Positions 8,437-16,786 of a stretch of 37,129 bases of DNA are shown one piece after another (position 1 is the first letter of the stretch; each line of letters begins with the position of its first letter). The notes beneath the pieces were generated by a model. It was not told where the DNA came from and made no database searches. It worked only from the letters and a program-made list of their open reading frames with translations. Source of the stretch: an uncultured Spirochaetaceae bacterium (GTDB lineage Bacteria > Spirochaetota > Spirochaetia > Treponematales > Treponemataceae). Where the stretch lies: NCBI GenBank assembly GCA_902766125.1, contig CACXCG010000063.1, positions 1 to 37,129 on the forward strand, written 5' to 3'. The position numbers and the translations under genes were made by a program.

Positions 8437-10791
8437 ATGGTAATTGCAATTGACGGTCCTGCAGGAACAGGAAAAAGTACGGTAGCACATCAGGTGGCTC
8501 AGGATCTGTCGCTTACGTTTTTGAACAGCGGAAGTTTTTACCGCGCCCTGGCACTTGCACTCCTTGACGCAGGCATTTCTCTGGAAAACCAGGATGCGGT
8601 CATGGAGTTTGTAAAAAAGCAGAAGCTTGACTATGTAAACGCTCACTTAATTCTGAACGGAAAAGATGTAGAAGATCAGCTTCATCAGGATAAAGTGGAT
8701 GCAGTTGTCTCTCAGGTTTCGGCAATTGTACCGCTCAGACATTTTGTAAACGACCGCATGCGCCAGATTGTAAAGAGTCTGGATGTTATCTGCGAGGGAC
8801 GCGACATGACTACGGTGGTGTTTCCTCAGGCTGAATACAAGTTCTATCTGGATGCAAGCATAGATGTGCAGGCAGAACGCCGCTTTAAGCAGGGAGTCAG
8901 CGGTCTTTCTCTTGAAGAAATAAAGGAATCAATCCGTAAGCGTGACGAAATGGATAAAAACAAGGCTGAAGGTGCCCTTAAGAAGGCAGACGATGCCGTC
9001 TATATTGACACATCGCACTTGACCATATCGCAGGTTTGTGAGATAATAGAGAGCAAAACTAACTTAAAAGGGTTTACTATGGAACAGAAGGAAGTGGAAG
9101 AGAATGGTGCCAACGGCTCCGACAACATTTACACACAATTAGAAGCATCTATTAACAAAATGGAGCCAGTCGAAAACGGTCACAACGTTCAGGGTACCGT
9201 CGTCGAAGTAACAGAAGACACCGTGTTCGTTGACGTGGGCTGCAAATCAGAAGGAAAGATTCCTCTGGCAGAATTCCGCGGCGAAGAACCAAAAGCAGGT
9301 GACGTAATTACCGTATTCCTTATCAATCAGTTTGGTAAAAACGGTCCTGAAGTCTCAAAGCTTCGTGCTGATGAAAAGCGTTTGTGGGAAGAGTTTAAAA
9401 CTGCATTTGACGAAAAGAAGCCTGTAGAAGGTATTATTACCTCTCTTACAAAGGGCGGATATATGGTTGACCTTGGTGGCGGAATCAACGCATTCCTTCC
9501 CATCAGTCAGTCTGACAGCCAGAAGGTTGAAAAAGAAGACAAGCTTATCAACGTTAAGAGCAAGTTCTATGTTGAACGCCTGTATTCTAACGGTAAACGC
9601 AATGTAGTTGTTAACCGCCGCAAGTATCTGGAAGAACAGATCAATACCAACCGCGACAAGTTCTTTGCTGAAGTTAAAATCGGTGACACCGTAAAGGGAA
9701 CCGTAAAGAGCTTTACCAGCTTTGGTGCATTCATTGACCTGGGTGGTTTTGACGGACTTCTGCACATCAATGACATGAGCTGGGGTCACGTTACTCGTCC
9801 CAAAGACTTTGTCAAAAAAGGACAGGAAATCGAACTCAAAGTTATCCGCCTTGATCCCGATGGAAAGAGAATCAATCTGTCGCTCAAGCACTTCTCTGAA
9901 GATCCGTGGGTTCATTTTGAAGAAAAATATCACGTTAACGATGTAGTTAAGGGTAAGGTTACCAAACTTACTGACTTCGGTGCATTTATTGAACTGGAAG
10001 AAGGTATTGAAGGTCTTGCTCACATCAGTGAATTCAGCTGGACAAAGAAAATCAACAAGCCCTCTGACATGGTTAAAGAAGGCGATGAAGTTGAATGCAT
10101 GGTACTTGGTTATGATATCCAGGCTGGCCGTGTTTCTCTTGGTCTCAAGCAGGTTTCAGAAAATCCGTGGGAAACAATCGTTGAAAAGTATCCCGAAGGA
10201 AAACGTCTTACCGGTAAAGTTGTTAAGATTACCAACAGTGGTGCATTTGTTGAACTTGAAGAAGGCATTGATGCATTCCTCGCTGGTGAAGACCTGTCTT
10301 GGACAAAGAAAGTTAAGCATCCGGGAAGCGAACTGAAAGTTGATCAGCAGCTGGAAGTTATTGTTACCGAATGTGATCCTGAAGCACACCGCATCCGTGT
10401 TGGCGTTAAACAGTTAACAGACAATCCTTGGAAAGCTTTTGCTGCAGAATACAAAGCAGGCGGAACCCTTGAAGGTGAAGTTACTTCTATTACTGACTTT
10501 GGTATCTTTGTTAAGGCACCGGGCGGAATCGAAGGACTGGTTAACAAGGCTAACCTGAGCGAAGACCGTGATACTCCGTTTGAAGAAGCAGTCAAAAAAT
10601 ACAATGTCGGCGACAAAATCAACGTATATGTTGTTTCAGTTGACGTTGAAAAAGAAAAGGTTGCTTTCTCTGTAAAAGAGTATAAGAAGGCACGCGAACG
10701 CGCTGAGATTTCTCAGTACATGTCAAGCTCTAACGATGATGCAGCATACACCATCGGAGACAGCCTTAAAGATTCAGGCGAAGACAAATAA
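8437..10791 (+). CDS. cmk-rpsA: cytidylate kinase fused to ribosomal protein S1
   Basis: One uninterrupted 784-residue frame. Residues 1 to about 212 are CMP kinase: P-loop GPAGTGKST at 7 to 15, LNSGSFYRA, EGRDMTTVVFP, AERRFKQG and ADDAVYIDTS. It phosphorylates CMP and dCMP for nucleotide supply. Residues about 240 to 770 contain six S1 (OB-fold) domains, recognisable by repeats such as GTVKSFTSFGAFIDL, GKVTKLTDFGAFIEL and GEVTSITDFGIFVKA; S1 helps the 30S subunit bind mRNA. The junction has no stop. An internal ATG at 9079 (residue 215), with its own ribosome site, could release S1 alone. This fusion is, to my knowledge, also annotated in Treponema pallidum. The TAA overlaps the next ATG by one base. 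Confidence 0.96.
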   Translation: MVIAIDGPAGTGKSTVAHQVAQDLSLTFLNSGSFYRALALALLDAGISLENQDAVMEFVKKQKLDYVNAHLILNGKDVEDQLHQDKVDAVVSQVSAIVPLRHFVNDRMRQIVKSLDVICEGRDMTTVVFPQAEYKFYLDASIDVQAERRFKQGVSGLSLEEIKESIRKRDEMDKNKAEGALKKADDAVYIDTSHLTISQVCEIIESKTNLKGFTMEQKEVEENGANGSDNIYTQLEASINKMEPVENGHNVQGTVVEVTEDTVFVDVGCKSEGKIPLAEFRGEEPKAGDVITVFLINQFGKNGPEVSKLRADEKRLWEEFKTAFDEKKPVEGIITSLTKGGYMVDLGGGINAFLPISQSDSQKVEKEDKLINVKSKFYVERLYSNGKRNVVVNRRKYLEEQINTNRDKFFAEVKIGDTVKGTVKSFTSFGAFIDLGGFDGLLHINDMSWGHVTRPKDFVKKGQEIELKVIRLDPDGKRINLSLKHFSEDPWVHFEEKYHVNDVVKGKVTKLTDFGAFIELEEGIEGLAHISEFSWTKKINKPSDMVKEGDEVECMVLGYDIQAGRVSLGLKQVSENPWETIVEKYPEGKRLTGKVVKITNSGAFVELEEGIDAFLAGEDLSWTKKVKHPGSELKVDQQLEVIVTECDPEAHRIRVGVKQLTDNPWKAFAAEYKAGGTLEGEVTSITDFGIFVKAPGGIEGLVNKANLSEDRDTPFEEAVKKYNVGDKINVYVVSVDVEKEKVAFSVKEYKKARERAEISQYMSSSNDDAAYTIGDSLKDSGEDK
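9067..9081 (+). promoter_or_regulatory. internal ribosome site and ATG for free S1
   Basis: AAAGGG at 9067-9072 lies six bases before an in-frame ATG at 9079. That ATG is precisely between the last kinase helix and the first S1 domain. It would produce a 570-residue S1 in addition to the 784-residue fusion. This is inferred from position and sequence only. Confidence 0.5.
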
Positions 10792-12122
10792 TGACGGATG
10801 ATGGGCGTGGTATTGTTCAGCAAGGCACACTCATCACCTGCATACGTTCAATAAGAGCCGGCGTACTGCACACACACACGCTGATTGCATCGCTTTTGCA
10901 TTCAGCCTGTACGGTGGGGCACTGTACGTCGGCTGTTTTTTTATTACACAATCCTGACACACAGCAGTTTATTCTCTCGGTGCTTGACGAAAAAGGTCAG
11001 CTTTCCTCTAAGGCCGTATCGCTTGAAAAGACAAGCATTGCATACCGTGCGTTTTCAACAAAGTCTGTTCAGGTAACTGATTCTGTTCCTCATGCACAGA
11101 ATGCACAAAAAGTTCCGCGTAATCTTGCAGCGCTTCCGGTTGTCTCGGGCGGTGTAGTGTGGGGCGTGCTTGAACTGTTTAATGCGCAGAATGAAAGCGG
11201 CAGTTTTTTACAAGAAGATTTAGATACCGTTTCTTACGTTGCAGAAGAGGCAGCTTCCTGTTTTGACAGTAACGCACAAAGCGGAGCAATGGATTTCTTT
11301 CCGTTGGTAGCAGAAGATGCCGTAACGCAGGATCTGCTTTCGGTTATAAACTCGCTTGCACTTACATCTTCTGCAGTCCTCATGCTGGGAGAAGAGGGAA
11401 GCGGAAGGGCAGCACTGGCACGGCACCTGTGTGCACAGTCAGCGGGTGACGGTAAAACGTTTGTTCATATTGTCTGCAAAAAAAATGTTCAGGAACTTCC
11501 GTTTGCATCTTACACAGAAAGTCAGGGCGGGGTTCTTTTCTTTGATGAAGTTTCTTATCTTTCAAAAGAAATGCAGAACAACCTGCTTGAGTTTTTAATG
11601 CATCCGGTAAACCGGTGGCGCGTGGTAGCTTCAAGTTCTATAGACCTGGAGCAGGAAGTAAGCGCAGGCACTTTTTTACCCGAACTGTATCACCGGCTTT
11701 CGGTTATGCCGGTTAATGTTCCTCCGTTAAGACAGAGACCCAAAGATACTGTGCAGCTTGCAGAACGCTTTGTCCGCTCAGAGTGCAGGGCTCTGGGAAA
11801 GGAAATACCTTCTCTTTCTGAGGAAGCAAAACAGGCACTTTGTGAGCGTCAGTGGGAACATAATCTGCATGATTTACGTCGTGTCATCAGCAGTGCCGCT
11901 CTGGTCTGCAAACAGCAGATTGTTCCCCAGGACCTGGAACGTACCGGAGCAGTGCATGTGCACAGTCTTGATTTGCATGATGCAATCACTGAATTTAAAA
12001 AACAGCATGTGCAGGCGGTTCTGGATCAGACCGGCGGTAATCAGACCGAAGCAGCCCGTGTTCTTGGTGTTCAGCGTACCTATGTTTCAAAATTAATGGC
12101 AGAATTAGGCCTTAGAAAGTAG
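10791..12122 (+). CDS. degenerate sigma-54-activator-like regulator (GAF, AAA+, Fis HTH)
   Basis: 443 residues. Residues about 20 to 165 resemble a GAF sensor domain (LPVVSGGVVWGVLELFNAQN). The AAA+ core follows: Walker A GEEGSGRAALA at 200 to 210, in which Arg206 replaces the essential Lys; Walker B GGVLFFDE with Asp252; then ELYHRLSVMPVNVPPLRQRP, the conserved sensor II and arginine-finger area. Walker A and B are only about 46 residues apart, some 20 fewer than usual, and the GAFTGA loop that contacts sigma-54 is absent. The C-terminus is an intact Fis-type helix-turn-helix (GGNQTEAARVLGVQRTYVSK). It probably binds DNA but is unlikely to remodel sigma-54 polymerase. It is coupled to cmk-rpsA by TAATG. 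Confidence 0.88.
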   Translation: MTDDGRGIVQQGTLITCIRSIRAGVLHTHTLIASLLHSACTVGHCTSAVFLLHNPDTQQFILSVLDEKGQLSSKAVSLEKTSIAYRAFSTKSVQVTDSVPHAQNAQKVPRNLAALPVVSGGVVWGVLELFNAQNESGSFLQEDLDTVSYVAEEAASCFDSNAQSGAMDFFPLVAEDAVTQDLLSVINSLALTSSAVLMLGEEGSGRAALARHLCAQSAGDGKTFVHIVCKKNVQELPFASYTESQGGVLFFDEVSYLSKEMQNNLLEFLMHPVNRWRVVASSSIDLEQEVSAGTFLPELYHRLSVMPVNVPPLRQRPKDTVQLAERFVRSECRALGKEIPSLSEEAKQALCERQWEHNLHDLRRVISSAALVCKQQIVPQDLERTGAVHVHSLDLHDAITEFKKQHVQAVLDQTGGNQTEAARVLGVQRTYVSKLMAELGLRK

Positions 12123-12224
12123 CTTTTTTTACTCCTTTTTACATACCCCAAATTTAGTTTAAAGCCTCATCAAAAAACACTACATCTGTGTTCGTCGTTT
12201 GTGTACGATATTTTCTACAAGGTG

Positions 12225-12250
12225 TTTCAAAAAATTTTTTTCAAAAAATT
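12225..12250 (+). repeat. A-tract/T-tract direct repeat upstream of the mraZ promoter
   Basis: The 12-mer TTTCAAAAAATT occurs at 12225-12236 and again at 12239-12250, a 14-base period, with an A6T7 run between. Such phased A/T tracts bend DNA and can act as an UP-like element. It ends 22 bases before the -35 of mraZ. The rest of the 12123-12224 gap is T-rich with no recognisable site. Confidence 0.45.
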
Positions 12251-12272
12251 ACATTTTCGGCACATTTTTTAG

Positions 12273-12300
12273 TTGACATTACCGAATTTTCGGTTAAAAT
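12273..12300 (+). promoter_or_regulatory. promoter of the division cluster with palindrome in the spacer
   Basis: A perfect -35 TTGACA (12273-12278) is followed after 16 bases by TAAAAT (12295-12300). The spacer holds an inverted repeat ACCGAA-TT-TTCGGT (12281-12294), which lies exactly between the two hexamers and could be an operator. Predicted start is near 12307. Confidence 0.7.
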
Positions 12301-12310
12301 GGTAATCAAG

Positions 12311-12343
12311 TGGGAAATAGTGGGGAAAAGTGGTGAGCAGTGG
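12311..12343 (+). promoter_or_regulatory. MraZ-box array (operator)
   Basis: TGGGA, TGGGG, TGGTG and TGGCA begin at 12311, 12321, 12331 and 12341, an exact ten-base period. MraZ is known to bind direct TGGGN repeats spaced by five bases upstream of its own gene, so this is a textbook autoregulatory operator, with two good and two degenerate boxes. It covers the 5' leader and reaches the mraZ start codon. Confidence 0.8.
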
Positions 12344-12344
12344 C

Positions 12345-12794
12345 ATGGAAATGCTTATCGGTGAGTATCGCAACACACTGGACGAAAAGGGACGCGTAAG
12401 TTTCCCTTCCAAGTTGCGTGCCGTTTTACAGCAAAACGAACTCTGGGTAACGCAGGGCCTTGACCACTGTCTCATGCTTTTTACAACTGAAGAATGGACA
12501 AAACTGAAGGAACGTGTTGTTGGTTCAGTTTCTGTCTTTGACAAACAAAAACGTGAAGTACTGCGCCGCTTTATTGGTCCGGCCGCACGCATCGAGTTTG
12601 ACAAGTCAGGTCGTCTTTCTATCCCGCAGAATCTTCGTGACTTTGCATCGCTTAAAATGGGCGGTGAATGTGTCATTCTGGGAATCGACAAGTACATGGA
12701 ACTTTGGGACTCAGAAGAATACGCAAAGAACGCGGAGGAATCAGAAGAGTCCTTCCAGATGGCAGCTCAAAGCATGGGGGACATTCTGCTGTAA
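12345..12794 (+). CDS. mraZ: transcriptional regulator MraZ
   Basis: DNA-binding repressor at the head of division/cell wall clusters. Two AbrB-like SpoVT folds are visible: IGEYRNTLDEKGRVSFPSKL at the N-terminus and ARIEFDKSGRLSIPQNLRDF in the second half, each with the DxKGR/DxSGR core. The start is uncertain: GTG 12330, ATG 12345 and ATG 12351 are all in frame. ATG 12345 has GGTGAG seven bases upstream; ATG 12351 matches the usual family start. The TGGG repeats that precede and overlap the start indicate self-regulation. 149 residues with the chosen start, as expected. Confidence 0.95.
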   Translation: MEMLIGEYRNTLDEKGRVSFPSKLRAVLQQNELWVTQGLDHCLMLFTTEEWTKLKERVVGSVSVFDKQKREVLRRFIGPAARIEFDKSGRLSIPQNLRDFASLKMGGECVILGIDKYMELWDSEEYAKNAEESEESFQMAAQSMGDILL

Positions 12795-12872
12795 AAACAG
12801 GTGTTTCGTTTCATCCTGAGTCTGATGGGTGTTACTTAACATACTCTGGAGAGTGTGGCGGGAGATAAAAAA

Positions 12873-13877
12873 GTGGAAATTGTCCATACACCGGTGTTGT
12901 TGAGTGAATGCCTCGAATACTTGTCACCGAAAGGTGAGCAGTTCGAGAACAATGCATTCATGATCGATTCGACACTTGGTGAAGGCGGACATTCTTTTAA
13001 CTTTTTGCAAACTTACCCGTCCTTACACATTCTTGGCGTTGACGCTGATGCACAGATTCAGTCTCGTGCTTGCGAGCGCCTTGCTCCTTTTGGGGACCGG
13101 ATGCAGTTCTGGTCAGGGTGGTTTAACGACTTGTACGCAGACTATCCTGCAGATTTACCGCATCCCAACCTTATTTTATTTGACCTTGGAATCAGCGTGT
13201 TCCATTATGAACGGAGTGGGAGGGGTTTTTCTTTCCGTCATGATGAAGCCCTTGATATGAGGATCGACGCAGCCAGTCCTGGAGGAAGTGGGAATCCTTC
13301 TGCGGCAGACATCGTCAACGGTGAAAGCGAAGCCCGCCTTGCCAATCTGATTTATCTGTATTCTGAGGAAAAATATTCACGCAGGATTGCAAGTGCAATT
13401 GTTGCTGCAAGACAACACGGGAGAATCTTGTCAACAAAAGCACTCGCTGATTTGATCTGGAATGCGGTACCTGCAAATTACCGTCACGGTCCAATCCATC
13501 CTGCAACCCGAACCTTTCAGGCGCTGCGCATTGCAGTAAACGGTGAACTTAACCGCTTGCCCTTAGCGTTGCATAATGCATTCAATGTGCTTGCTCCTGG
13601 CGGAAAGATGGGTGTTATAACCTTCCATTCCCTGGAAGACAGAATTGTGAAGAATTACTTCCGCAATCTGGGAAAACAATGTGTGTGCCCGCCCCAAGTG
13701 CCAGCTTGTCAGTGCGGAGGAACACCTTGTGCGGAAGTGCTTACTCACAAGCCTGTCGAGCCGACGGAACAGGAAATCTCCCGTAACTCGCCTTCGCGAA
13801 GTGCAAAGCTTCGGGTTGTGCGCAAACTGAGAGATGCTGGTTCTGACCGGATGTACCAGGAGGAGTTTGAATTATGA
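12873..13877 (+). CDS. rsmH: 16S rRNA m4C1402 methyltransferase RsmH (MraW)
   Basis: SAM-dependent N4-methyltransferase of 16S rRNA C1402. It begins with HTPVLLSECLEYL, the family start; motif I is IDSTLGEGGHS, then FDLGISVFHYERSGRGFSFR, DEALDMRID and GKMGVITFHSLEDRIVKNYF. The start is GTG at 12873, with GGGAG eight bases before it. An in-frame GTG at 12855 would add six residues but has its purine-rich site almost touching. A Cys-rich insert near residues 265 to 285 (CVCPPQVPACQCGGTPC) is usual for the family's C-terminal part. The TGA overlaps the next ATG (ATGA). Confidence 0.95.
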   Translation: MEIVHTPVLLSECLEYLSPKGEQFENNAFMIDSTLGEGGHSFNFLQTYPSLHILGVDADAQIQSRACERLAPFGDRMQFWSGWFNDLYADYPADLPHPNLILFDLGISVFHYERSGRGFSFRHDEALDMRIDAASPGGSGNPSAADIVNGESEARLANLIYLYSEEKYSRRIASAIVAARQHGRILSTKALADLIWNAVPANYRHGPIHPATRTFQALRIAVNGELNRLPLALHNAFNVLAPGGKMGVITFHSLEDRIVKNYFRNLGKQCVCPPQVPACQCGGTPCAEVLTHKPVEPTEQEISRNSPSRSAKLRVVRKLRDAGSDRMYQEEFEL

Positions 13878-14176
13878 AAAAAGGCAGTGGTATAGTGCGT
13901 GGAATTTTTATTGCGCTGCTTGCCTTGTGTATTCCGGGAGCACTTGCTGTTGGCGGTATGCGCTCACGAAAGTATGCAGACTTGAATAAGGATGTTACGG
14001 ATTTAGAAACCAGACAACAGGCTCTTGTTGATGAAAATAAAAATCTTATTACTGACATAAGCCTTTTATCCAGTACCGACCGCATTGAACGGATTGCAGA
14101 ACAGGAACTGGGAATGCGTCAGGCAGAATCAGAAGAAATCGTACGTGTTCAGATGAAGGGGGCAAATGATGACTGA
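13874..14176 (+). CDS. ftsL: FtsL-like cell division protein
   Basis: 100 residues with one N-terminal membrane segment (about 10 to 27, IFIALLALCIPGALAV) and a following coiled coil (YADLNKDVTDLETRQQALVD), ending in IERIAEQELGMRQAE. This ending resembles the FtsL/FtsB pattern in which a short motif follows the coiled coil. In the divisome such proteins connect FtsQ to FtsW and FtsI. Assignment rests on size, topology and position between rsmH and murF, since sequence conservation is low. It overlaps both neighbours (4 and 11 bases). Confidence 0.8.
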   Translation: MKKGSGIVRGIFIALLALCIPGALAVGGMRSRKYADLNKDVTDLETRQQALVDENKNLITDISLLSSTDRIERIAEQELGMRQAESEEIVRVQMKGANDD

Positions 14177-15587
14177 AACCCTTCTTACCCTTGATGAAGT
14201 TCTTTCGGCAGTAAAGGGAACTGATGTGTTTGACAGAAAACACCTTGCCTTTACTTCTGTAGTAACTGACAGCCGTTCCGTTAAAAAACAGGCGCTGTTT
14301 GTTCCTCTGGTAGGACAGACACAGGACGGACACGACTTTATACCGCAGGCACTTAAAAAAGGTGCGACTGCAGTTTTTATTGCAAAAGACAGTTTGCATG
14401 ACCGTCCGGAGTTTTACGAAGAACTGAAAGACAAATACGAAAATGTCTGCTTTATCAGCGTAAAAAATACCATGACGGCGTTACAGCAGGCAGCAGCCTG
14501 TTACGTGGAACACTTTCCGCGTCTTGCAAAAATAGGTGTTACCGGTTCAAGCGGTAAGACAACAACAAAAGAAATTGCAGCAGCAATCCTTGCGCAGAAA
14601 TACAAAGTGGTAACCAATGACGGAAACTTCAACAGTGAGACCGGGTTACCGCTTTCTGTTTTTAAAATCCGTGAAGAGCACGAAGTTGGCATCTTTGAAA
14701 TGGGAATGAACCGTGTTGGAGAAATGTCAGAAATTGCATCTGTGCTTAAACCGCAGTATGCAATTGTTACCAACATCGGTACGGCTCATGTTGGAATCCT
14801 GGGAAGCCGCGAAGCAATCGCAGAAGAAAAGTCACATATCTTTGATTACTTTACCAAAGAAAGCGTTGCAATCATTCCTGAAGAAGATGATTTTGCTCAG
14901 TTCCTTGCGCGTAAAGCTAAGGGAGAAAAAATCTTCTTCGGAGAAAATGAACCTACTTCAACCGTCCGCTTTGTTGCTGACCTTGGACTTGACGGAACAG
15001 AATTCAGTATTGCAGGTCAGAAGGGACATCTTTCACTTCCCGGTATGCATAATTACCGCGACATGCTTGCAGGTATTGCCCTTGCTCAGGCTATGGGACT
15101 TTCTGCATCAGAAGTCATTGCAGGTGTTTCAAAAGTAAAGAGTGTGTTTGGTCGTGGAGAAATTCTTCGCGGAACCTATACCATTATTCAGGACTGCTAC
15201 AATGCAAACCCAGACTCAATGGAAAAAGCAATTTCATTTGTTGCTTCACTTAACGATACAAAACGTCGTGTCCTTGTTCTGGGCGACATGCTGGAACTGG
15301 GTAAGGACTCGCGCAAAGCACATTCAGCAATCGGAACGCTTGCTGCAAAGAGCGGTGTTAATGCTGTTGTCTTTGTCGGCAAAGAAATGAAGTATGCATA
15401 CAACACTGCAAACAAACATTCAGTTAAATGCCGCTTTACCTATTGCGAAGGAAATGATGAAAAGGCAATTAAATCTTGTGTACAGGCAATCAAAAAGACT
15501 GCCCGTGCAGGAGACATTGTTCTTCTGAAAGGTTCCCGCGGAATGGAAATGGAACGCATTACCGCCGCTCTGGAGGGAAAAGCATGA
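14166..15587 (+). CDS. murF: UDP-N-acetylmuramoyl-tripeptide-D-Ala-D-Ala ligase
   Basis: Adds D-Ala-D-Ala to the UDP-MurNAc-tripeptide, the last cytoplasmic step of stem peptide building. The N-terminal substrate domain has FTSVVTDSRSVKKQALFVPL; the ATP loop GVTGSSGKTTTKEIAAA has its Lys at residue 131; NFNSETGLPLSVF and IFEMGMNRVGEM follow; the C-terminal Mur ligase domain shows QDCYNANPDSMEKA and VLVLGDMLELG. 473 residues, normal length. It is the only mur gene in this division cluster. Overlaps ftsW by four bases. Confidence 0.97.
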   Translation: MMTETLLTLDEVLSAVKGTDVFDRKHLAFTSVVTDSRSVKKQALFVPLVGQTQDGHDFIPQALKKGATAVFIAKDSLHDRPEFYEELKDKYENVCFISVKNTMTALQQAAACYVEHFPRLAKIGVTGSSGKTTTKEIAAAILAQKYKVVTNDGNFNSETGLPLSVFKIREEHEVGIFEMGMNRVGEMSEIASVLKPQYAIVTNIGTAHVGILGSREAIAEEKSHIFDYFTKESVAIIPEEDDFAQFLARKAKGEKIFFGENEPTSTVRFVADLGLDGTEFSIAGQKGHLSLPGMHNYRDMLAGIALAQAMGLSASEVIAGVSKVKSVFGRGEILRGTYTIIQDCYNANPDSMEKAISFVASLNDTKRRVLVLGDMLELGKDSRKAHSAIGTLAAKSGVNAVVFVGKEMKYAYNTANKHSVKCRFTYCEGNDEKAIKSCVQAIKKTARAGDIVLLKGSRGMEMERITAALEGKA

Positions 15588-16786
15588 AAGGGTATACGTT
15601 CTATGCCGAGCGACCAGTAGACATGCAGCACAAAACAGACCTGGGACTTGTTGTCGCCACGCTGCTTATGTGGGGTCTTGGCATGGTTACGATGTATATC
15701 TGTACTCCTGATACCGCTGCCCGTTTGTTTGACGGAGACCGCTATCATTTTGTAGTGCGTCATGTCATAAACTCTGCAGTGGGATTTTCTCTGCTTTTAT
15801 TCTTTGCAATAATTCCCATGGATAAAATCCGTAAGCTTTTACCGCTCTTTGTTCTGGGAACACTGGTGCTGTGTTTTTTGACATTCCTTCCTAAAATCGG
15901 AGTAAAGAGAAACGGTGCCCCCCGCTGGATTGCAGTTCCGTTTATGGGAACATTCCAGCCGTCAGAACTTGCAAAGTTTGCAGTTGTGCTTTTCCTTGCA
16001 AATCTGTTTGACCGACAGAAGGTAACCGGTGAATATGATGATGATGCAAACTCATTTATGAAACCGCTTGGCGGACTGCTTGTGTTTGTAAGCGTTGTGT
16101 TTGCCCAGAAAGATCTTTCTACCGGCATTCTGATTTTTGTTGTAGGTGCTTCTCTTTTCTTTGTTTCCGGTGCACGCATTTCCTGGTTCTTCCCGCTGTT
16201 TTTCCTGGGAGTGCTTGCAGGTGGTCTTTTGACTTTTAAAGAGGAATACCGCGTTCGTCGTCTGATTGCTTTTTTCAAACCGGAACAGTTTGCAAATACA
16301 ACCGGTTATCAGCTTTCTCAGTCTAAGAAAGCAATTATTTCCGGTGGTGTCTGGGGACAGGGCTTAGGTACTGGTCTTGAACGCACACCGTATATTCCCG
16401 AAGTGTATGCAGACTATATTTTTGCAGGCTGGACAGAAGCAATGGGATTTATTGGCGTTATTGCCTACATTCTGCTTTTGGTGTTCTTTGCCTGGCGTGC
16501 ATTTAAAGTTTCGTTTACCAGTCCTGACCGCTTTGCTGCGTTAGGAACATTTGGCTGTACTGTTACCATAGTGGTGCAGTCACTGCTTAACCTTGCCGTT
16601 GTGTGTGGCGCCGTACCTACTACCGGTATTCCGCTTCCATTCTTTTCTTACGGCGGTTCAAGTATTATCGTTACGCTTGCCATGTGCGGCTTTATGCTCA
16701 ATGCGTCACGATGCGAATATCCTTCAGACTCTTACGCTGTCTCTGGCAGCAATAAAATAGAAAGTTATGAAACGGTGGTGGAATGA
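15584..16786 (+). CDS. ftsW: peptidoglycan glycosyltransferase FtsW (SEDS family)
   Basis: Septal peptidoglycan polymerase of the SEDS family, integral to the inner membrane. The open frame extends back to 15476, but ATG 15584 has GGAGGGA six bases upstream and gives 400 residues that start just before the first membrane segment. About ten hydrophobic segments are visible. Family motifs include RWIAVPFMGTFQPSELAKF, GYQLSQSKKAIISGGVWGQG and the C-terminal TTGIPLPFFSYGGSSIIVTL. Its usual partner FtsI is not in this cluster. Both ends overlap neighbours by ATGA. Confidence 0.96.
   Translation: MKGYTFYAERPVDMQHKTDLGLVVATLLMWGLGMVTMYICTPDTAARLFDGDRYHFVVRHVINSAVGFSLLLFFAIIPMDKIRKLLPLFVLGTLVLCFLTFLPKIGVKRNGAPRWIAVPFMGTFQPSELAKFAVVLFLANLFDRQKVTGEYDDDANSFMKPLGGLLVFVSVVFAQKDLSTGILIFVVGASLFFVSGARISWFFPLFFLGVLAGGLLTFKEEYRVRRLIAFFKPEQFANTTGYQLSQSKKAIISGGVWGQGLGTGLERTPYIPEVYADYIFAGWTEAMGFIGVIAYILLLVFFAWRAFKVSFTSPDRFAALGTFGCTVTIVVQSLLNLAVVCGAVPTTGIPLPFFSYGGSSIIVTLAMCGFMLNASRCEYPSDSYAVSGSNKIESYETVVE

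Noticed and set aside
9355..10023. 222-codon open frame on the minus strand inside the S1 region
   Set aside because: It lies wholly antisense to well-conserved S1 domains and its translation shows no family motif; repeated S1 coding sequence keeps the opposite frame open.
15476..15583. N-terminal extension of ftsW inside murF
   Set aside because: The extension is Arg/Cys-rich, lies within coding sequence of murF, and ATG 15584 has a strong ribosome site.
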